DNA of 64,000 nt from Shewanella algicola (GTDB lineage Bacteria; Pseudomonadota; Gammaproteobacteria; Enterobacterales; Shewanellaceae). The DNA is taken from positions 1 through 64,000 of the forward strand of contig NZ_BMQI01000005.1 in the NCBI RefSeq assembly GCF_014648035.1, in the 5' to 3' direction. Positions 39,865 to 49,532 of this stretch are shown one piece after another. Positions within the stretch are counted from its first letter, which is position 1, and every line of letters starts with the position of its first letter. Below the pieces are notes generated by a model, which was not told the origin of the DNA, made no database searches, and was given only the letters and a program-made list of their open reading frames with translations. The position numbers were made by a program, and so were the translations under genes.

Positions 39865-40506
39865 TTAATCCTCAGGATAGACTTTTTCTTTAAATTCGCA
39901 TAAATCTTCGATCATGCAGCTGCCACAACGTGGTTTTCGTGCTAAGCAAGTGTAGCGGCCATGCAAGATAAACCAATGATGTACATCCACTTTAAATTCT
40001 GCAGGCACGACTTTTAGCATTTTTTGTTCTACCTGGTCGACATTTTTGCCCGGTGCAAATTTAGTTCGGTTTGCCATACGAAAAATATGTGTATCAACTG
40101 CAATCGTGGGCCAGCCAAAGGCAGTGTTGAGCACCACATTAGCGGTTTTACGTCCCACGCCCGGTAATGCTTCTAACGCTTCACGGTTTTCAGGGACTTC
40201 GCCGCCATGTAAATCAATTAACATTTTACACGCGTTAATCACGTTAATGGCTTTATTGTTATATAATCCAATGGTTTTGATATATTGCTTTAATCCATCG
40301 ATACCTAAGTCATAAATGGCTTGAGCGGTATTGGCCACCGGAAATAACTTGTCAGTGGCTTTGTTTACGCTGACATCGGTTGCTTGCGCGGATAGGGTCA
40401 CTGCCACTAACAATTCAAATGGACTGGAAAAATTCAACTCAGTTTCAGGCTTTGGATTGTTATCTCGTAACCGCGTTAAGATCTGAATGCGTTTTTCTTT
40501 ATTCAT
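39865..40506 (-). CDS. nth: endonuclease III (DNA glycosylase/AP lyase)
   Basis: This repair enzyme removes oxidised pyrimidines and nicks abasic sites. The 213-residue protein has the helix-hairpin-helix LPGVGRKTANVVL with the catalytic Lys, the catalytic Asp in TIAVDTHIFRMANR, and the C-terminal 4Fe-4S motif CLARKPRCGSCMIEDLC. It lies 10 bases after rnfE and is the last gene of the rnf operon, as in E. coli. Confidence 0.97.
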   Translation of the reverse strand: MNKEKRIQILTRLRDNNPKPETELNFSSPFELLVAVTLSAQATDVSVNKATDKLFPVANTAQAIYDLGIDGLKQYIKTIGLYNNKAINVINACKMLIDLHGGEVPENREALEALPGVGRKTANVVLNTAFGWPTIAVDTHIFRMANRTKFAPGKNVDQVEQKMLKVVPAEFKVDVHHWFILHGRYTCLARKPRCGSCMIEDLCEFKEKVYPED

Positions 40507-40516
40507 AATATTTGTA

Positions 40517-41212
40517 TTAACTTACCTTAGTGATCCGTGCGCGGGTAACGCCGACTGATTCCGCTTTGGGTTGTCTGGCTTTTACGTTGCTGTCGATAAC
40601 ATTTTTTAAGGCAATTAATAGCCCCATGCCAATAAACGCCCCTGGTGGCAGCATGGCTAATAAAAATGGGGTATCGACTTGCCACACATGAATCGTCAGC
40701 ACACTTGCCCATTCACCTAATAACAAATCGGCGCCATCAAATAACGTGCCTTGACCTAACAGTTCTCGTGTCGCGCCTAATACCACTAATACTGCAGTAA
40801 ATCCTAGACCCATCATCAATCCATCGAAGGCAGAGTGTGCCAATGAATTTCGTGATGCAAAGGCTTCTGCACGGCCGATAATGACACAGTTGGTGACAAT
40901 CAGCGGCAAGAAGATCCCTAATGAAAGGTACAAATTGTAGGCATAAGCGTTAATCAATAACTGCACGCAGGTCACTAGTGCGGCAATGATCATCACAAAT
41001 ACTGGTATGCGGATTTCTTTGGGTACGTAATCACGCACCAGTGACACTAAAATGTTTGAACCAACTAATACCAATAGGGTTGCTACGCCAAGCCCTAAAG
41101 CATTGGTAATGGTAGCCGTTACTGCTAATAGCGGACATAAGCCGAGTAACTGTACTAAGCCTGGATTGTTTTTCCATAAGCCTTGGCTGGCAATATCGCG
41201 ATAATTACTCAT
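40517..41212 (-). CDS. rnfE: ion-translocating electron transport complex subunit E
   Basis: An integral membrane subunit of the Rnf/Rsx complex, related to NqrD. The 231-residue protein begins [28 protein letters not shown] and has about six membrane helices, including [21 protein letters not shown] and [22 protein letters not shown] start it at ATG 41212, preceded by GAGGAT; a GTG at 41224 is in frame. It overlaps rnfG by eight bases. Confidence 0.95.
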   Translation of the reverse strand: MSNYRDIASQGLWKNNPGLVQLLGLCPLLAVTATITNALGLGVATLLVLVGSNILVSLVRDYVPKEIRIPVFVMIIAALVTCVQLLINAYAYNLYLSLGIFLPLIVTNCVIIGRAEAFASRNSLAHSAFDGLMMGLGFTAVLVVLGATRELLGQGTLFDGADLLLGEWASVLTIHVWQVDTPFLLAMLPPGAFIGMGLLIALKNVIDSNVKARQPKAESVGVTRARITKVS

Positions 41213-41849
41213 GATTATCCTCACATTTCACATGACTTTGGTACAGTACTTTGCGGTTTTGTTTAACAAAGGTAAGCGCCTTACTCACAGCGTTAACATA
41301 AGCCCGTGGCGTAATGGTTGCACCGGTAAATTGGTCAAACTGTCCGCCATCTTTTTTCACTTTCCATAAGTCAGTATTGTCTTTAAAAAACAATCCACTA
41401 AAGTGTGTTACCCAGTCAGATTTACGTAAATCAATTTTGTCACCCAGTCCTGGAGTTTCTTGATGAGACAGCGTTCGTACACCTAAAACCTGACTGCTAT
41501 TATCCACACCAATAATAAGCTTGATTTCGCCGTTATATCCATCAGGTGCAATCGCTTCAATGGCAATCGCTACGGGTTGTTGATTTTTGTATGCCAAATA
41601 CGCTGGCAAGGCTTTTTTACTGCCTAGTAACTCAGGTGAATGCACTAAGATACATTGTTCAAATAGGGCATTATCATGCAGTTCATGAGGGATAACTTGG
41701 GTGAGTGTTTCAGTTAATTGCTTTTGTTCTTGCATGGCTATTGTGTCGTAGGTAAGGGCATTGACTAACGCCACTAAACCGGTGCAGCATAATGCAAATA
41801 AGCCGAGTAATAAGCCATTTTTAATCATTGGGTTATCAGTAATAGACAT
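41205..41849 (-). CDS. rnfG: electron transport complex subunit G (flavoprotein)
   Basis: A 214-residue subunit with an N-terminal membrane helix ([20 protein letters not shown]) and a periplasmic FMN-binding domain. The covalent flavin site is the [12 protein letters not shown] motif, where the second Thr carries FMN through a phosphoester in this family. [14 protein letters not shown] is also conserved. It lies between rnfD and rnfE. Confidence 0.95.
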   Translation of the reverse strand: MSITDNPMIKNGLLLGLFALCCTGLVALVNALTYDTIAMQEQKQLTETLTQVIPHELHDNALFEQCILVHSPELLGSKKALPAYLAYKNQQPVAIAIEAIAPDGYNGEIKLIIGVDNSSQVLGVRTLSHQETPGLGDKIDLRKSDWVTHFSGLFFKDNTDLWKVKKDGGQFDQFTGATITPRAYVNAVSKALTFVKQNRKVLYQSHVKCEDNHE

Positions 41850-41851
41850 AG

Positions 41852-42904
41852 TTATTTTCCTGTACGATGACCGTAACTGCGTGGACGCACATAATAATCA
41901 ATAAAAGGCGCGCACATGTTGGCGAGTAATACCGCAAAGGCCACCGCATCAGGATAACCACCGAAGGTTCGAATTAGATAAATCAGCACGCCTATCATGG
42001 CACCAAATATTAACCTGCCCCTAGGGCTCGTGGCTGCAGTAACCGGATCGGTTGCAATAAAAAATGCCGCTAACATTGTGCCACCGCTAAACAAATGCAT
42101 TAACGGGCTAACAAAGGTATCTGGACTGACTAAAAAACCAAAACTGGCGCACACGAATAAACTTGCAATGATTGCAACACTGATGTGCCAACGGATCACC
42201 TTAAGCTTAAGCATGACTAAACCGCCGACAAGATACGCTAAGTTGACCCCAAACCAGCCTTCAGCGGCCAAGCCGGAGAAAATGGGCTTGGCCAGGCTTT
42301 CGGTGGTGGTTAAGCCCATTGATAAATCGGTTTTCAACGTATCAAGCGGGGTTGCCATTGCTATGCCGTCAATACCTAAACGAAAATACTCAGCCGCAAA
42401 AGATTGATTTATTTCAAAAATAGTTTGCACACTGGTAAGCAAAGACGCGTGATTCATCGCAATGGTTTGCGGTGCAACCCACGAGGTCATTTGAACCGGA
42501 AATGAAATAAGCAGTAATACATAAGCAGCCATTGCCGGGTTAAATACGTTATTACCAAGACCACCATAAAGTTGCTTAACGATAACGATGGCAAATAACG
42601 TCCCTATGACAATCAACCACCAAGGTGCTAATGATGGAATGGCAACAGCCAATAAACATGCGGTAACTAATGCACTATTGTCACTTAAAGTCGCTTTGAT
42701 GTTTTTGTTACGCAGTTTCATTACCGCTGCTTCAGCAAGATATGCCACGCTGACGGCTAACAAAATTTGCACCAGTGTGCCAAAACCAAAGTAATAACTT
42801 TGAACAGCAATACCCGGAATAAGACAAAAAGCCACCCGTTTCATCACGGTATTAGTGTGTAAACTGGTGCTCACATGGGGTGATGAGGCAATTTTAAATG
42901 CCAT
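41852..42904 (-). CDS. rnfD: electron transport complex subunit D (flavoprotein)
   Basis: A 350-residue integral membrane subunit related to NqrB. It starts [22 protein letters not shown] and has about nine to ten helices. The periplasmic FMN attachment Thr is in [32 protein letters not shown] and [17 protein letters not shown] are family blocks. It sits two bases before rnfG and two after rnfC. Confidence 0.95.
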   Translation of the reverse strand: MAFKIASSPHVSTSLHTNTVMKRVAFCLIPGIAVQSYYFGFGTLVQILLAVSVAYLAEAAVMKLRNKNIKATLSDNSALVTACLLAVAIPSLAPWWLIVIGTLFAIVIVKQLYGGLGNNVFNPAMAAYVLLLISFPVQMTSWVAPQTIAMNHASLLTSVQTIFEINQSFAAEYFRLGIDGIAMATPLDTLKTDLSMGLTTTESLAKPIFSGLAAEGWFGVNLAYLVGGLVMLKLKVIRWHISVAIIASLFVCASFGFLVSPDTFVSPLMHLFSGGTMLAAFFIATDPVTAATSPRGRLIFGAMIGVLIYLIRTFGGYPDAVAFAVLLANMCAPFIDYYVRPRSYGHRTGK

Positions 42905-42906
42905 GA

Positions 42907-45375
42907 TTATTGTTCCTCTTGCTCAGCACGTTTGGCGAGCTGTTTCGCTTTTGCTTTGGCTACCGCCGCTGCGACTTTGGCTTTTTTTATTTGCTCAGGG
43001 GATAAATCTGCTGAGTCCGCCGTGACTGTCAATGCTGCGTCTGGCGCTATATCGGCGGTAGACTCGACACTAACTGTAGGTTGAGACGCAGCTTCGCCGA
43101 TATCGATTTGACTGGCTTGAACCATTTTTTTTGCCTTGGCTTTAGCGACTGCTGCGGCAATACGAGCTTTTTTGTCGTCAACTGCATCTGTTGTCGGTTC
43201 TGCTTCAACAGCCGTGTTATCAGTTTGGCCAACTTGAGCCAGTTTTTTTGCCTTGGCTTTAGCGACTGCTGCGGCAACGCGGGCTTTTTTGTCGTCAACT
43301 GCATCTGTTGTCGGTTCTGCTTCAACTGCCGTGTTATCAGTTTGGCCAACTTGAGCCAGTTTTTTTGCCTTGGCTTTAGCGACTGCTGCGGCAACGCGGG
43401 CTTTTTTGTCGTCAACTGCATCTGTTGTCGGTTCTGCTTCAACAGCCGAGTCATCAGTTTGGCCAGCTTGAGCCAATTTTTTTGCCTTAGCTTTAGCGAC
43501 GGCTGCGGCAACACGGGCTTTTTTGTCGTCAACTGCATCTGCAGTAGGTTCAGTTCCTGCGACTTCAGTTTCAGCCGGATTGGGTGTTTGAACCGTTGAT
43601 TCAGTATTTGCTTGTGCGGCTTTCTTCGCTTTGGCGCGTGCAACTGCGGCGGCAATTTTAGCTTGCTTGTCGTCGACACTCACCTCAGCTGAACTGGTGT
43701 CGAGTTCATTTGCGCGACTCACGGTATTCGCCTTAGCCGCTTTTTTGGCCTTAGCACGTTCAATGGCTGCATTAACCGCGGCCTTTTTCGGGTCTACTGT
43801 CGTTTGAGGTGCTTCAGGTGACACAGTACTTGATGTCGCTTGGGCTTTTTTAGCTGCTATGCGCGCCATGGCGGCCGCTACGGCATCTTTATCCGTTGAT
43901 TTCATGTTGGATTGACGCTTAGCTGCGGCTTCTTTGGCTTTAGCTTCTCGTGCATTTTTTTCATCTTCTAAGCGTTGTATACGCGCTTCAAATCGAACTT
44001 TAGCTTGTTCAGCTTGGCGCTTTTCTTCGGCTTCTATTTTTAATGCCGACTTTGCAACACGATAGTATTCAACAAGAGGTATATCGCTGGGACAAACATA
44101 GCTGCAACAACCACATTCAATGCAATCTTTTAAATTAAAGCTGGCCGCTTTGTCATATTCTTCAGCTTTTGCATGCCAAAATAGCTGTTGTGGCAGTAAT
44201 AATGCAGGACAGGCGACGGCACATTCACCACAACGGATACAGGCTTTTTCATCAACATCAGGGGCAATCTCATGAGCACTAGGTGCTAATAAACAGTTAG
44301 TCCCTTTCAATATTGGCACATCTAAATCCGCCAAAGCGTAACCCATCATAGGGCCGCCTACGATAACCTTTTGTGCAGCAGATGGATTAAAGCTTACAGC
44401 TTGTAAGGCATCGTTAATGGTGGTACCGATAGGCAACCAATAGTTGCCCGGCTGACCAATTTGCTCACCGGTTAAGGTGACAACTCGTTCAATGAGTGGT
44501 TTACCTTGATATACCGCTTCTTGAATGGCATAAGCTGTGCCCACGTTGTGAACCACTATACCCAGTTGTGCCGGGATATGGCCGCTGGGTACTTCTTTCC
44601 CGGTAATTATTTGAATAAGCTGTTTTTCACCACCTGATGGGTATTTGGTCGGGATGACTGTAACTCGTATGATACCCGCAGGTAATGTACTGCGCTGCAC
44701 AGCATCTTGCATGGCCTTTGCTGCTTCAGGTTTATTGTCTTCGATGGCAATGATGATGCGCTGTGGATTTAGTAAGTGATGTATTACTGCAATCCCTTTT
44801 AAGATTTCATCACTGTAATCGCGCATTAACCGATCATCAGAGCTGATGTAAGGTTCGCATTCAACCCCATTAATAATCACTAAATTGATTTCGCTAGCTG
44901 GGTTTAGTTTTACATGGGTTGGAAAGGCCGCTCCACCCATTCCTGCAATGCCTGCGTTTTTTATCTTGTCTAATATTTGATTTTTGGATAATTGTTCGAG
45001 TGAGTGCGGTATCAGCTCGCACCAAGCGTTTTGGCCATCGGCCTCAATAACGCAGCTTAATGTCGGCAATGAAGAAGGATGATTAGTTGCGTGTTGTTCA
45101 ATGGCCACCACTCGGCCAGAGGTAGGTGCATGTACTGGTAAATAGGTAAAACCTGTACCTTCTGTCAGCATTTGGCCTTTGAGTACCTGATCGCCTACTG
45201 CAACGGTTAACACGGCTTGCTCACCAACCAAAGGGACGGGAACCACAAAGCGATGTGCTAGCGGTAAACGAGCAATGGTTGATTGATTCGATAATGTCTT
45301 TAATTGGGGAGGGTGGATCCCGCCAGGAGATTGCCACAAAGTTCCTTTATCGAGTTGTTCTAATAACGTTAGCAC
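42907..45375 (-). CDS. rnfC: electron transport complex subunit C with expanded repeat tail
   Basis: The peripheral subunit that takes electrons from NADH or ferredoxin. The core (about 1-440) has [16 protein letters not shown], the NADH/FMN region [16 protein letters not shown], and two 4Fe-4S sites [12 protein letters not shown] and [22 protein letters not shown]. From about 450 to the end (822) it is an Ala/Lys-rich helical tail of repeats of the type [20 protein letters not shown]. The start is GTG 45375 with GAGGAG upstream, overlapping rnfB. Long RnfC tails occur in E. coli too, but their role is unknown. Confidence 0.95.
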   Translation of the reverse strand: MLTLLEQLDKGTLWQSPGGIHPPQLKTLSNQSTIARLPLAHRFVVPVPLVGEQAVLTVAVGDQVLKGQMLTEGTGFTYLPVHAPTSGRVVAIEQHATNHPSSLPTLSCVIEADGQNAWCELIPHSLEQLSKNQILDKIKNAGIAGMGGAAFPTHVKLNPASEINLVIINGVECEPYISSDDRLMRDYSDEILKGIAVIHHLLNPQRIIIAIEDNKPEAAKAMQDAVQRSTLPAGIIRVTVIPTKYPSGGEKQLIQIITGKEVPSGHIPAQLGIVVHNVGTAYAIQEAVYQGKPLIERVVTLTGEQIGQPGNYWLPIGTTINDALQAVSFNPSAAQKVIVGGPMMGYALADLDVPILKGTNCLLAPSAHEIAPDVDEKACIRCGECAVACPALLLPQQLFWHAKAEEYDKAASFNLKDCIECGCCSYVCPSDIPLVEYYRVAKSALKIEAEEKRQAEQAKVRFEARIQRLEDEKNAREAKAKEAAAKRQSNMKSTDKDAVAAAMARIAAKKAQATSSTVSPEAPQTTVDPKKAAVNAAIERAKAKKAAKANTVSRANELDTSSAEVSVDDKQAKIAAAVARAKAKKAAQANTESTVQTPNPAETEVAGTEPTADAVDDKKARVAAAVAKAKAKKLAQAGQTDDSAVEAEPTTDAVDDKKARVAAAVAKAKAKKLAQVGQTDNTAVEAEPTTDAVDDKKARVAAAVAKAKAKKLAQVGQTDNTAVEAEPTTDAVDDKKARIAAAVAKAKAKKMVQASQIDIGEAASQPTVSVESTADIAPDAALTVTADSADLSPEQIKKAKVAAAVAKAKAKQLAKRAEQEEQ
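43131..43600 (-). repeat. 117-bp tandem repeats inside rnfC
   Basis: The same DNA block recurs at 43131, 43248, 43365 and 43482, exactly 117 bases (39 codons) apart, with few differences. It encodes [18 protein letters not shown] plus a Glu/Thr/Asp-rich linker ([10 protein letters not shown]). The near-identity at DNA level points to recent duplication by slippage or unequal recombination. Confidence 0.9.
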
Positions 45376-45947
45376 GCTGGCTCCTCTTGCTCAGAATGGA
45401 TCACTTTGACTGGAATAGTATTGAGTTTCCAATCCCAGTTTTGCAGCGTCGTTTCTACGGGTATCATATCGATACAGTCAACAGGACAAGGCTCCACACA
45501 CAAGTCACAGCCGGTGCAGTCATTGGCTATGACGGTATGCATGAGCTTACCTGCACCTATAATGGCATCGACAGGGCAGGCTTGAATACACTTAGTGCAA
45601 CCAATGCATTCATCTTCACGAATGTAAGCCACTTTTTTTACACTAGATTGAGCTTCGGCATTTAATGGTTCTTGTTCAACGCCCATTAGCTCAGCTATTT
45701 TTTCCATGGTAGCTGTGCCGCCCGGCGGGCACTTATTGATATGATCGCCATTGGCAATCGCTTCAGCGTACGGTCTACAACCTGGGTAACCACACTGGCC
45801 ACATTGAGTTTGTGGTAATAAGGCTTCAACTTGGTCGATGATAGGGTTACCTTCGACCTTAAACTTTTTAGAAGCAAAGCCTAAAATTACCCCAAACACT
45901 AATGCCAATATACTTAATACCGCAACGGCAATAAAAATACTCGTCAT
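45369..45947 (-). CDS. rnfB: electron transport complex subunit B (iron-sulfur protein)
   Basis: A 192-residue subunit with an N-terminal membrane helix ([19 protein letters not shown]), a 4Fe-4S domain [21 protein letters not shown], and two ferredoxin-type clusters ([16 protein letters not shown] and [18 protein letters not shown]). I use ATG 45947, matching the known N terminus; a TTG at 45968 is in frame. It begins one base after the rnfA stop and overlaps rnfC by seven bases. Confidence 0.96.
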   Translation of the reverse strand: MTSIFIAVAVLSILALVFGVILGFASKKFKVEGNPIIDQVEALLPQTQCGQCGYPGCRPYAEAIANGDHINKCPPGGTATMEKIAELMGVEQEPLNAEAQSSVKKVAYIREDECIGCTKCIQACPVDAIIGAGKLMHTVIANDCTGCDLCVEPCPVDCIDMIPVETTLQNWDWKLNTIPVKVIHSEQEEPAC

Positions 45948-45948
45948 G

Positions 45949-46527
45949 CTAATTAACCAGCCCCGCAAATCCCATAAATGCTAATGACATTAATCCGGCG
46001 GTGATCATGGCGATGGCGCCGCCTTTAAAGGGGACTGGCACATCCGCCGCCGCTAAACGTTCACGCATTGCCGAAAATAAAATTAATACTAATGAAAACC
46101 CCACCGCGGCACCAAAACCGTAAATGGCCGACTGAATAAAATTGTGGTCTTCGTTAACGTTTAATAATGCTACGCCTAAGACTGCACAATTAGTGGTGAT
46201 TAACGGTAGATAAATACCTAAGGCGCGATGCAAAGATGCACTGGTTTTTTGTACAACCATTTCAGTGAACTGAACCACTACTGCAATGACCAAAATAAAG
46301 CTCATGGTACGTAAATAGCTCAAGTCAAAGGGTTGTAACAAAAACTCATTGGTGAGATAGCTAAGAATAGATGCAAGGGTTAATACAAAGGTTGTTGCCA
46401 TTGACATGCCAATAGCAGACGCCAACTTGCTCGACACCCCCATAAAAGGGCATAGACCTAAGAATTTAACTAGGACGAAGTTATTAACTAGTACTGTGCC
46501 GATTAATAAGAGAAGATACTCTGTCAT
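45949..46527 (-). CDS. rnfA: electron transport complex subunit A
   Basis: The first gene of the rnf operon. A 192-residue integral membrane protein related to NqrE, with six helices and the conserved [20 protein letters not shown] and [20 protein letters not shown] that bring an iron-sulfur centre into the membrane. The complex couples ferredoxin/NADH electron transfer to ion movement and in E. coli (Rsx) keeps SoxR reduced. Confidence 0.96.
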   Translation of the reverse strand: MTEYLLLLIGTVLVNNFVLVKFLGLCPFMGVSSKLASAIGMSMATTFVLTLASILSYLTNEFLLQPFDLSYLRTMSFILVIAVVVQFTEMVVQKTSASLHRALGIYLPLITTNCAVLGVALLNVNEDHNFIQSAIYGFGAAVGFSLVLILFSAMRERLAAADVPVPFKGGAIAMITAGLMSLAFMGFAGLVN

Positions 46528-46589
46528 TGCTACATTTTTTTGACCAATAGATCTTGGTATTATCTAAGGTTTAGCGCTGAGAAACAACG

Positions 46590-46627
46590 GATAAAAAATA
46601 AGGTTAAACATAAAATGCTTAACCTTA
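46590..46627 (-). terminator. terminator of the degenerate GGDEF-EAL gene
   Basis: Stem TAAGGTTAA / TTAACCTTA with an 11-base loop; on the minus strand it is followed by a TTTTTTAT tail. It lies 40 bases past the gene end and before rnfA. Confidence 0.75.
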
Positions 46628-46666
46628 GAATAAAATCGTGTTTTTTACGGTTTGTTAACACCAAAA

Positions 46667-48565
46667 TTACTGTTTTTTGACCAAAACTTCAGGTTTAGCA
46701 ATATAATATCCTTGCAGACCGTCAACTAATAATTTTTCTAAGGTTAATTTTTCATCTTGTTTTTCAACCCCAGTGGCGATAACCCGAATACTAATCCGCT
46801 TGGCGATATCAACAATCATCCGTACAAAGAACTTATTGTTGTTATCTTGTTCAATATTATCACTGTAGCTACTGTCTAATTTAATAAAGTCTGGACGGAC
46901 TTCGCGGAAAAACTTAAACGACGTAAAACCTAAACCAAAGCGTTCAATGGCGACTTTAGCACCGACCTTGTGCATTTGACTCACAAATTGACGGCTAGAT
47001 AAAAGATTCGCTTGCATGCCGGCTTCGTTGAGTTCAAACACCAAACGTGAAGCTATTTGGCGATGCTTTGACAATAAATCTTTAAGCCAACTGATAAAAT
47101 TATCCTGCAATGCAGATGAGGCGCTAATATTAACCCCCATATTGCCTGTTAAGTTGGGATTTTGACTCAGTACTTTGATTGTTTGAATTACGATCATTTG
47201 GTCTAATTCAACATTAAGCCCATAGCGCTCAGCCATGGCAATCACCGTTGTCGTAGGCAAATACTTGCCATCAGCATTAGTAAAACGTGCGAGTAATTCG
47301 CGGTAAACATCAGTTTGATTGTTGCAGGGTTGGATCGGTTGCTGATAAAAATGAATACTGCGGTGTTTAATTAAATCATTAATAGTCAGTTTCCAATGAT
47401 CATCGCCGTGTTGCTCATCGCCAGAGAGTTTTTCGAGTTGATAATAACGGTTAGGGCCTAAGGTTTGTGCCACACTGACAGCAGTGTCAGCTAATGCCAT
47501 TAATGCCAATGGTTCACTGCCTTCTTTATAAGGCACCATACCAGCGTGGGCAATCGAGTCACTGCGAGCGCTTTGAGCATATTCATCTAGTTGAACTTTG
47601 AGTTGCTCTAAACATTTCTCACCTTCTTTTAAGGTAATACTGTCTATGAATACTGCAAAATCACCACTGGAAACCCTAAAGCACTCCGTAACACCAAAAC
47701 TTGCAACTGATTTGCGAATGCAGGTAGCCAATTTAGCGAGATAATCATCCCCGGCTGCACGGCCGTGTAATTGGTTGATACTGGCAAGTTCTGCCGCTTT
47801 AATCATTATTAGCACGCCATACTGCTGTTTTTCTGATTTGTTTAAGGTTTCTAAGTGTTGGGTAAAACGTTGTCGAGTCGAAAAACCACTGACAGGATCT
47901 TGATAAGCGGCTTTTGTTAGCTGTTCATTTTCTTTTCTAACTCTATCTAAACTCAGCTTTAACTGGCTACGGCATACTTCTAATTCATTCCCTAATGGGC
48001 GTAACACCCCAGGAAATCGAGAGCGCTCTAATGCTAAAAATGACAGTTCCGGAATATGATTAATGTATTCTGCAGCGTATTTAATACGAGAGCGGTGTAA
48101 TTTCACTAACAAGGCGAATAACACCATTAATAATAGATATGCACCAATTAAAAGTATGGCGGTTTGCTCTAAGTCAGCAAAACTTGAGGAGAGTACACTT
48201 GCGGTGTCTAAACGAACTTGTAAACGCGCATCACCAACTGTTTGGATATGGCCTAATTGGATGTTAAATATTTTACTTGGAAAATCATCTATTGGGCGCT
48301 TTAAACTACCGTGTGTGTAGTTAAGGTTACTGTCTGTATTGTGTATGAATTGAAAAAACTGAAAGGTGAAATCTTCAGCCATTTTTTTATATAACGCTTC
48401 ACCGCTACCTGCCCAGTGACGGTAAGTTTGTACATATTGCTGATAATGCTCTTGAGCAATTTGTCCTTGCTCTAGCACTTCATTATTTTCGACGGTATAG
48501 ATCCTGAAGATCAATAAGCCGAAAACAATAAACAACACCATCTGAAAGGATTTTGATAAGCCCAT
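46667..48565 (-). CDS. degenerate GGDEF-EAL membrane protein, CsrD/LapD-like
   Basis: A 632-residue membrane protein with two helices (about 8-24 and 136-158) around a periplasmic domain, then a GGDEF-like domain (about 215-355) and an EAL-like domain (about 385-630). The GGDEF motif is replaced by SSGDF and EAL by ELL. The DDFG metal site reads ERFG and the AEG motif reads ATG, so both catalytic sites should be dead. The pattern YRELLARF, LVFELNEAG, FIKLDSSYSDNI resembles E. coli CsrD, which directs RNase E to CsrB RNA. LapD-like sensing is the alternative. No close partner gene is adjacent. Confidence 0.82.
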   Translation of the reverse strand: MGLSKSFQMVLFIVFGLLIFRIYTVENNEVLEQGQIAQEHYQQYVQTYRHWAGSGEALYKKMAEDFTFQFFQFIHNTDSNLNYTHGSLKRPIDDFPSKIFNIQLGHIQTVGDARLQVRLDTASVLSSSFADLEQTAILLIGAYLLLMVLFALLVKLHRSRIKYAAEYINHIPELSFLALERSRFPGVLRPLGNELEVCRSQLKLSLDRVRKENEQLTKAAYQDPVSGFSTRQRFTQHLETLNKSEKQQYGVLIMIKAAELASINQLHGRAAGDDYLAKLATCIRKSVASFGVTECFRVSSGDFAVFIDSITLKEGEKCLEQLKVQLDEYAQSARSDSIAHAGMVPYKEGSEPLALMALADTAVSVAQTLGPNRYYQLEKLSGDEQHGDDHWKLTINDLIKHRSIHFYQQPIQPCNNQTDVYRELLARFTNADGKYLPTTTVIAMAERYGLNVELDQMIVIQTIKVLSQNPNLTGNMGVNISASSALQDNFISWLKDLLSKHRQIASRLVFELNEAGMQANLLSSRQFVSQMHKVGAKVAIERFGLGFTSFKFFREVRPDFIKLDSSYSDNIEQDNNNKFFVRMIVDIAKRISIRVIATGVEKQDEKLTLEKLLVDGLQGYYIAKPEVLVKKQ

Positions 48566-48975
48566 AAAACTTCCGTTCCCTACGAGTTTACAATAATAAG
48601 TCAGTTTGATTTTGATTCACTATCAGCATGAATGGTTGCTGATGATGTTCTGCTTAAGGTTATGATGTAATGATAGTTTATATTTATGGTTATTGAACCT
48701 TGCGCCGTTAACTGCCTTTAACAAAAGACTCAGCATGGCATTGTACGTTCCCATTTGGTATTGGCACAGTGTTGATGTCTGAATTGCTTGCTATTCGATC
48801 AATGTGTTTTATTTTTGAACAGGGGTATCATAGCAGATTTTAGATTAATATATGATTAACCTAAAGCACTATTTTTATGAGAGAAAACGAAAACAAACAA
48901 TGAAGTAGAAAATGTAAGTTAAGATTGTGAGAAAAGTGAAGGTTACATATAAACAGGAAGGGGATTATTGAATGA
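48566..48975. other. intergenic region between tRNA-Asn array and GGDEF-EAL gene
   Basis: About 410 AT-rich bases. It must contain the promoter of the GGDEF-EAL gene and the end of the tRNA transcript, but I see no clear terminator hairpin, promoter of consensus quality, or reading frame. Confidence 0.4.
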
Positions 48976-49051
48976 TGGCTCCCCAAACTGGACTCGAACC
49001 AGTGACATACGGATTAACAGTCCGCCGTTCTACCAACTGAACTATTGGGGA
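48976..49051 (-). tRNA. tRNA-Asn (anticodon GTT), copy A
   Basis: A 76-base cloverleaf close to E. coli tRNA-Asn, with acceptor TCCCCAA / TTGGGGA, anticodon loop CTGTTAA and encoded CCA. It is the promoter-distal member of five tandem copies. Confidence 0.97.
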
Positions 49052-49080
49052 ATTGAAAATTATGTAGTATTGCTTTGAAA

Positions 49081-49156
49081 TGGCTCCCCAAACTGGACTC
49101 GAACCAGTGACATACGGATTAACAGTCCGCCGTTCTACCAACTGAACTATTGGGGA
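49081..49156 (-). tRNA. tRNA-Asn (anticodon GTT), copy B
   Basis: Identical to copy A over 76 bases, with CCA encoded; separated from its neighbours by 28-29 bases. Confidence 0.97.
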
Positions 49157-49184
49157 ATGGGTCATTTCAAATTTGTTATCTCGA

Positions 49185-49260
49185 TGGCTCCCCAAACTGG
49201 ACTCGAACCAGTGACATACGGATTAACAGTCCGCCGTTCTACCAACTGAACTATTGGGGA
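49185..49260 (-). tRNA. tRNA-Asn (anticodon GTT), copy C
   Basis: Identical to copies A and B over 76 bases, with CCA encoded. Confidence 0.97.
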
Positions 49261-49283
49261 ATTATCTAGATAACAGTAAACGT

Positions 49284-49359
49284 TGGCTCCCCAAACTGGA
49301 CTCGAACCAGTGACATACGGATTAACAGTCCGCCGTTCTACCAACTGAACTATTGGGGA
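49284..49359 (-). tRNA. tRNA-Asn (anticodon GTT), copy D
   Basis: Identical to copies A-C over 76 bases, with CCA encoded. Confidence 0.97.
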
Positions 49360-49391
49360 ATTACGTTTGTGTTCTCACTTACTGACTAAAT

Positions 49392-49467
49392 TGGCTCCCC
49401 AGACTGGACTCGAACCAGTGACATACGGATTAACAGTCCGGCGTTCTACCAACTGAACTACTGGGGA
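49392..49467 (-). tRNA. tRNA-Asn (anticodon GTT), copy E, variant
   Basis: The promoter-proximal copy. It differs from the others at acceptor pair 7:66 (G-C in place of A-T, a paired change) and at the top of the anticodon stem (CCGGA instead of GCGGA against TCCGT), which replaces a G-T wobble by a C-T mismatch. CCA is encoded and the anticodon is unchanged. Confidence 0.96.
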
Positions 49468-49503
49468 AACGTTTTTAGCAATGTATTGCTGAGAACGGAG
49501 CGC

Positions 49504-49532
49504 ATAGTAAAACGCTCTGGTAACTGAGTCAA
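49504..49532 (-). promoter_or_regulatory. strong promoter of the tRNA-Asn array
   Basis: On the minus strand the -35 box TTGACT (49527-49532) and the -10 box TACTAT (49504-49509) are separated by exactly 17 bases. They are followed by a GC-rich GCGCTCC discriminator, the hallmark of stringently controlled stable-RNA promoters. Confidence 0.85.

Noticed and set aside
43081..43599. Plus-strand frame of 172 codons with Cys/Phe-rich repeats
   Set aside because: It is the antisense shadow of the rnfC repeat tail; the periodicity comes from the 117-base rnfC repeat, and it has no ribosome-binding site.
48965..49344. Minus-strand frames with repeated VERRTVNPYVTGSSPVWGA
   Set aside because: These are translations through the tandem tRNA-Asn genes, not proteins.
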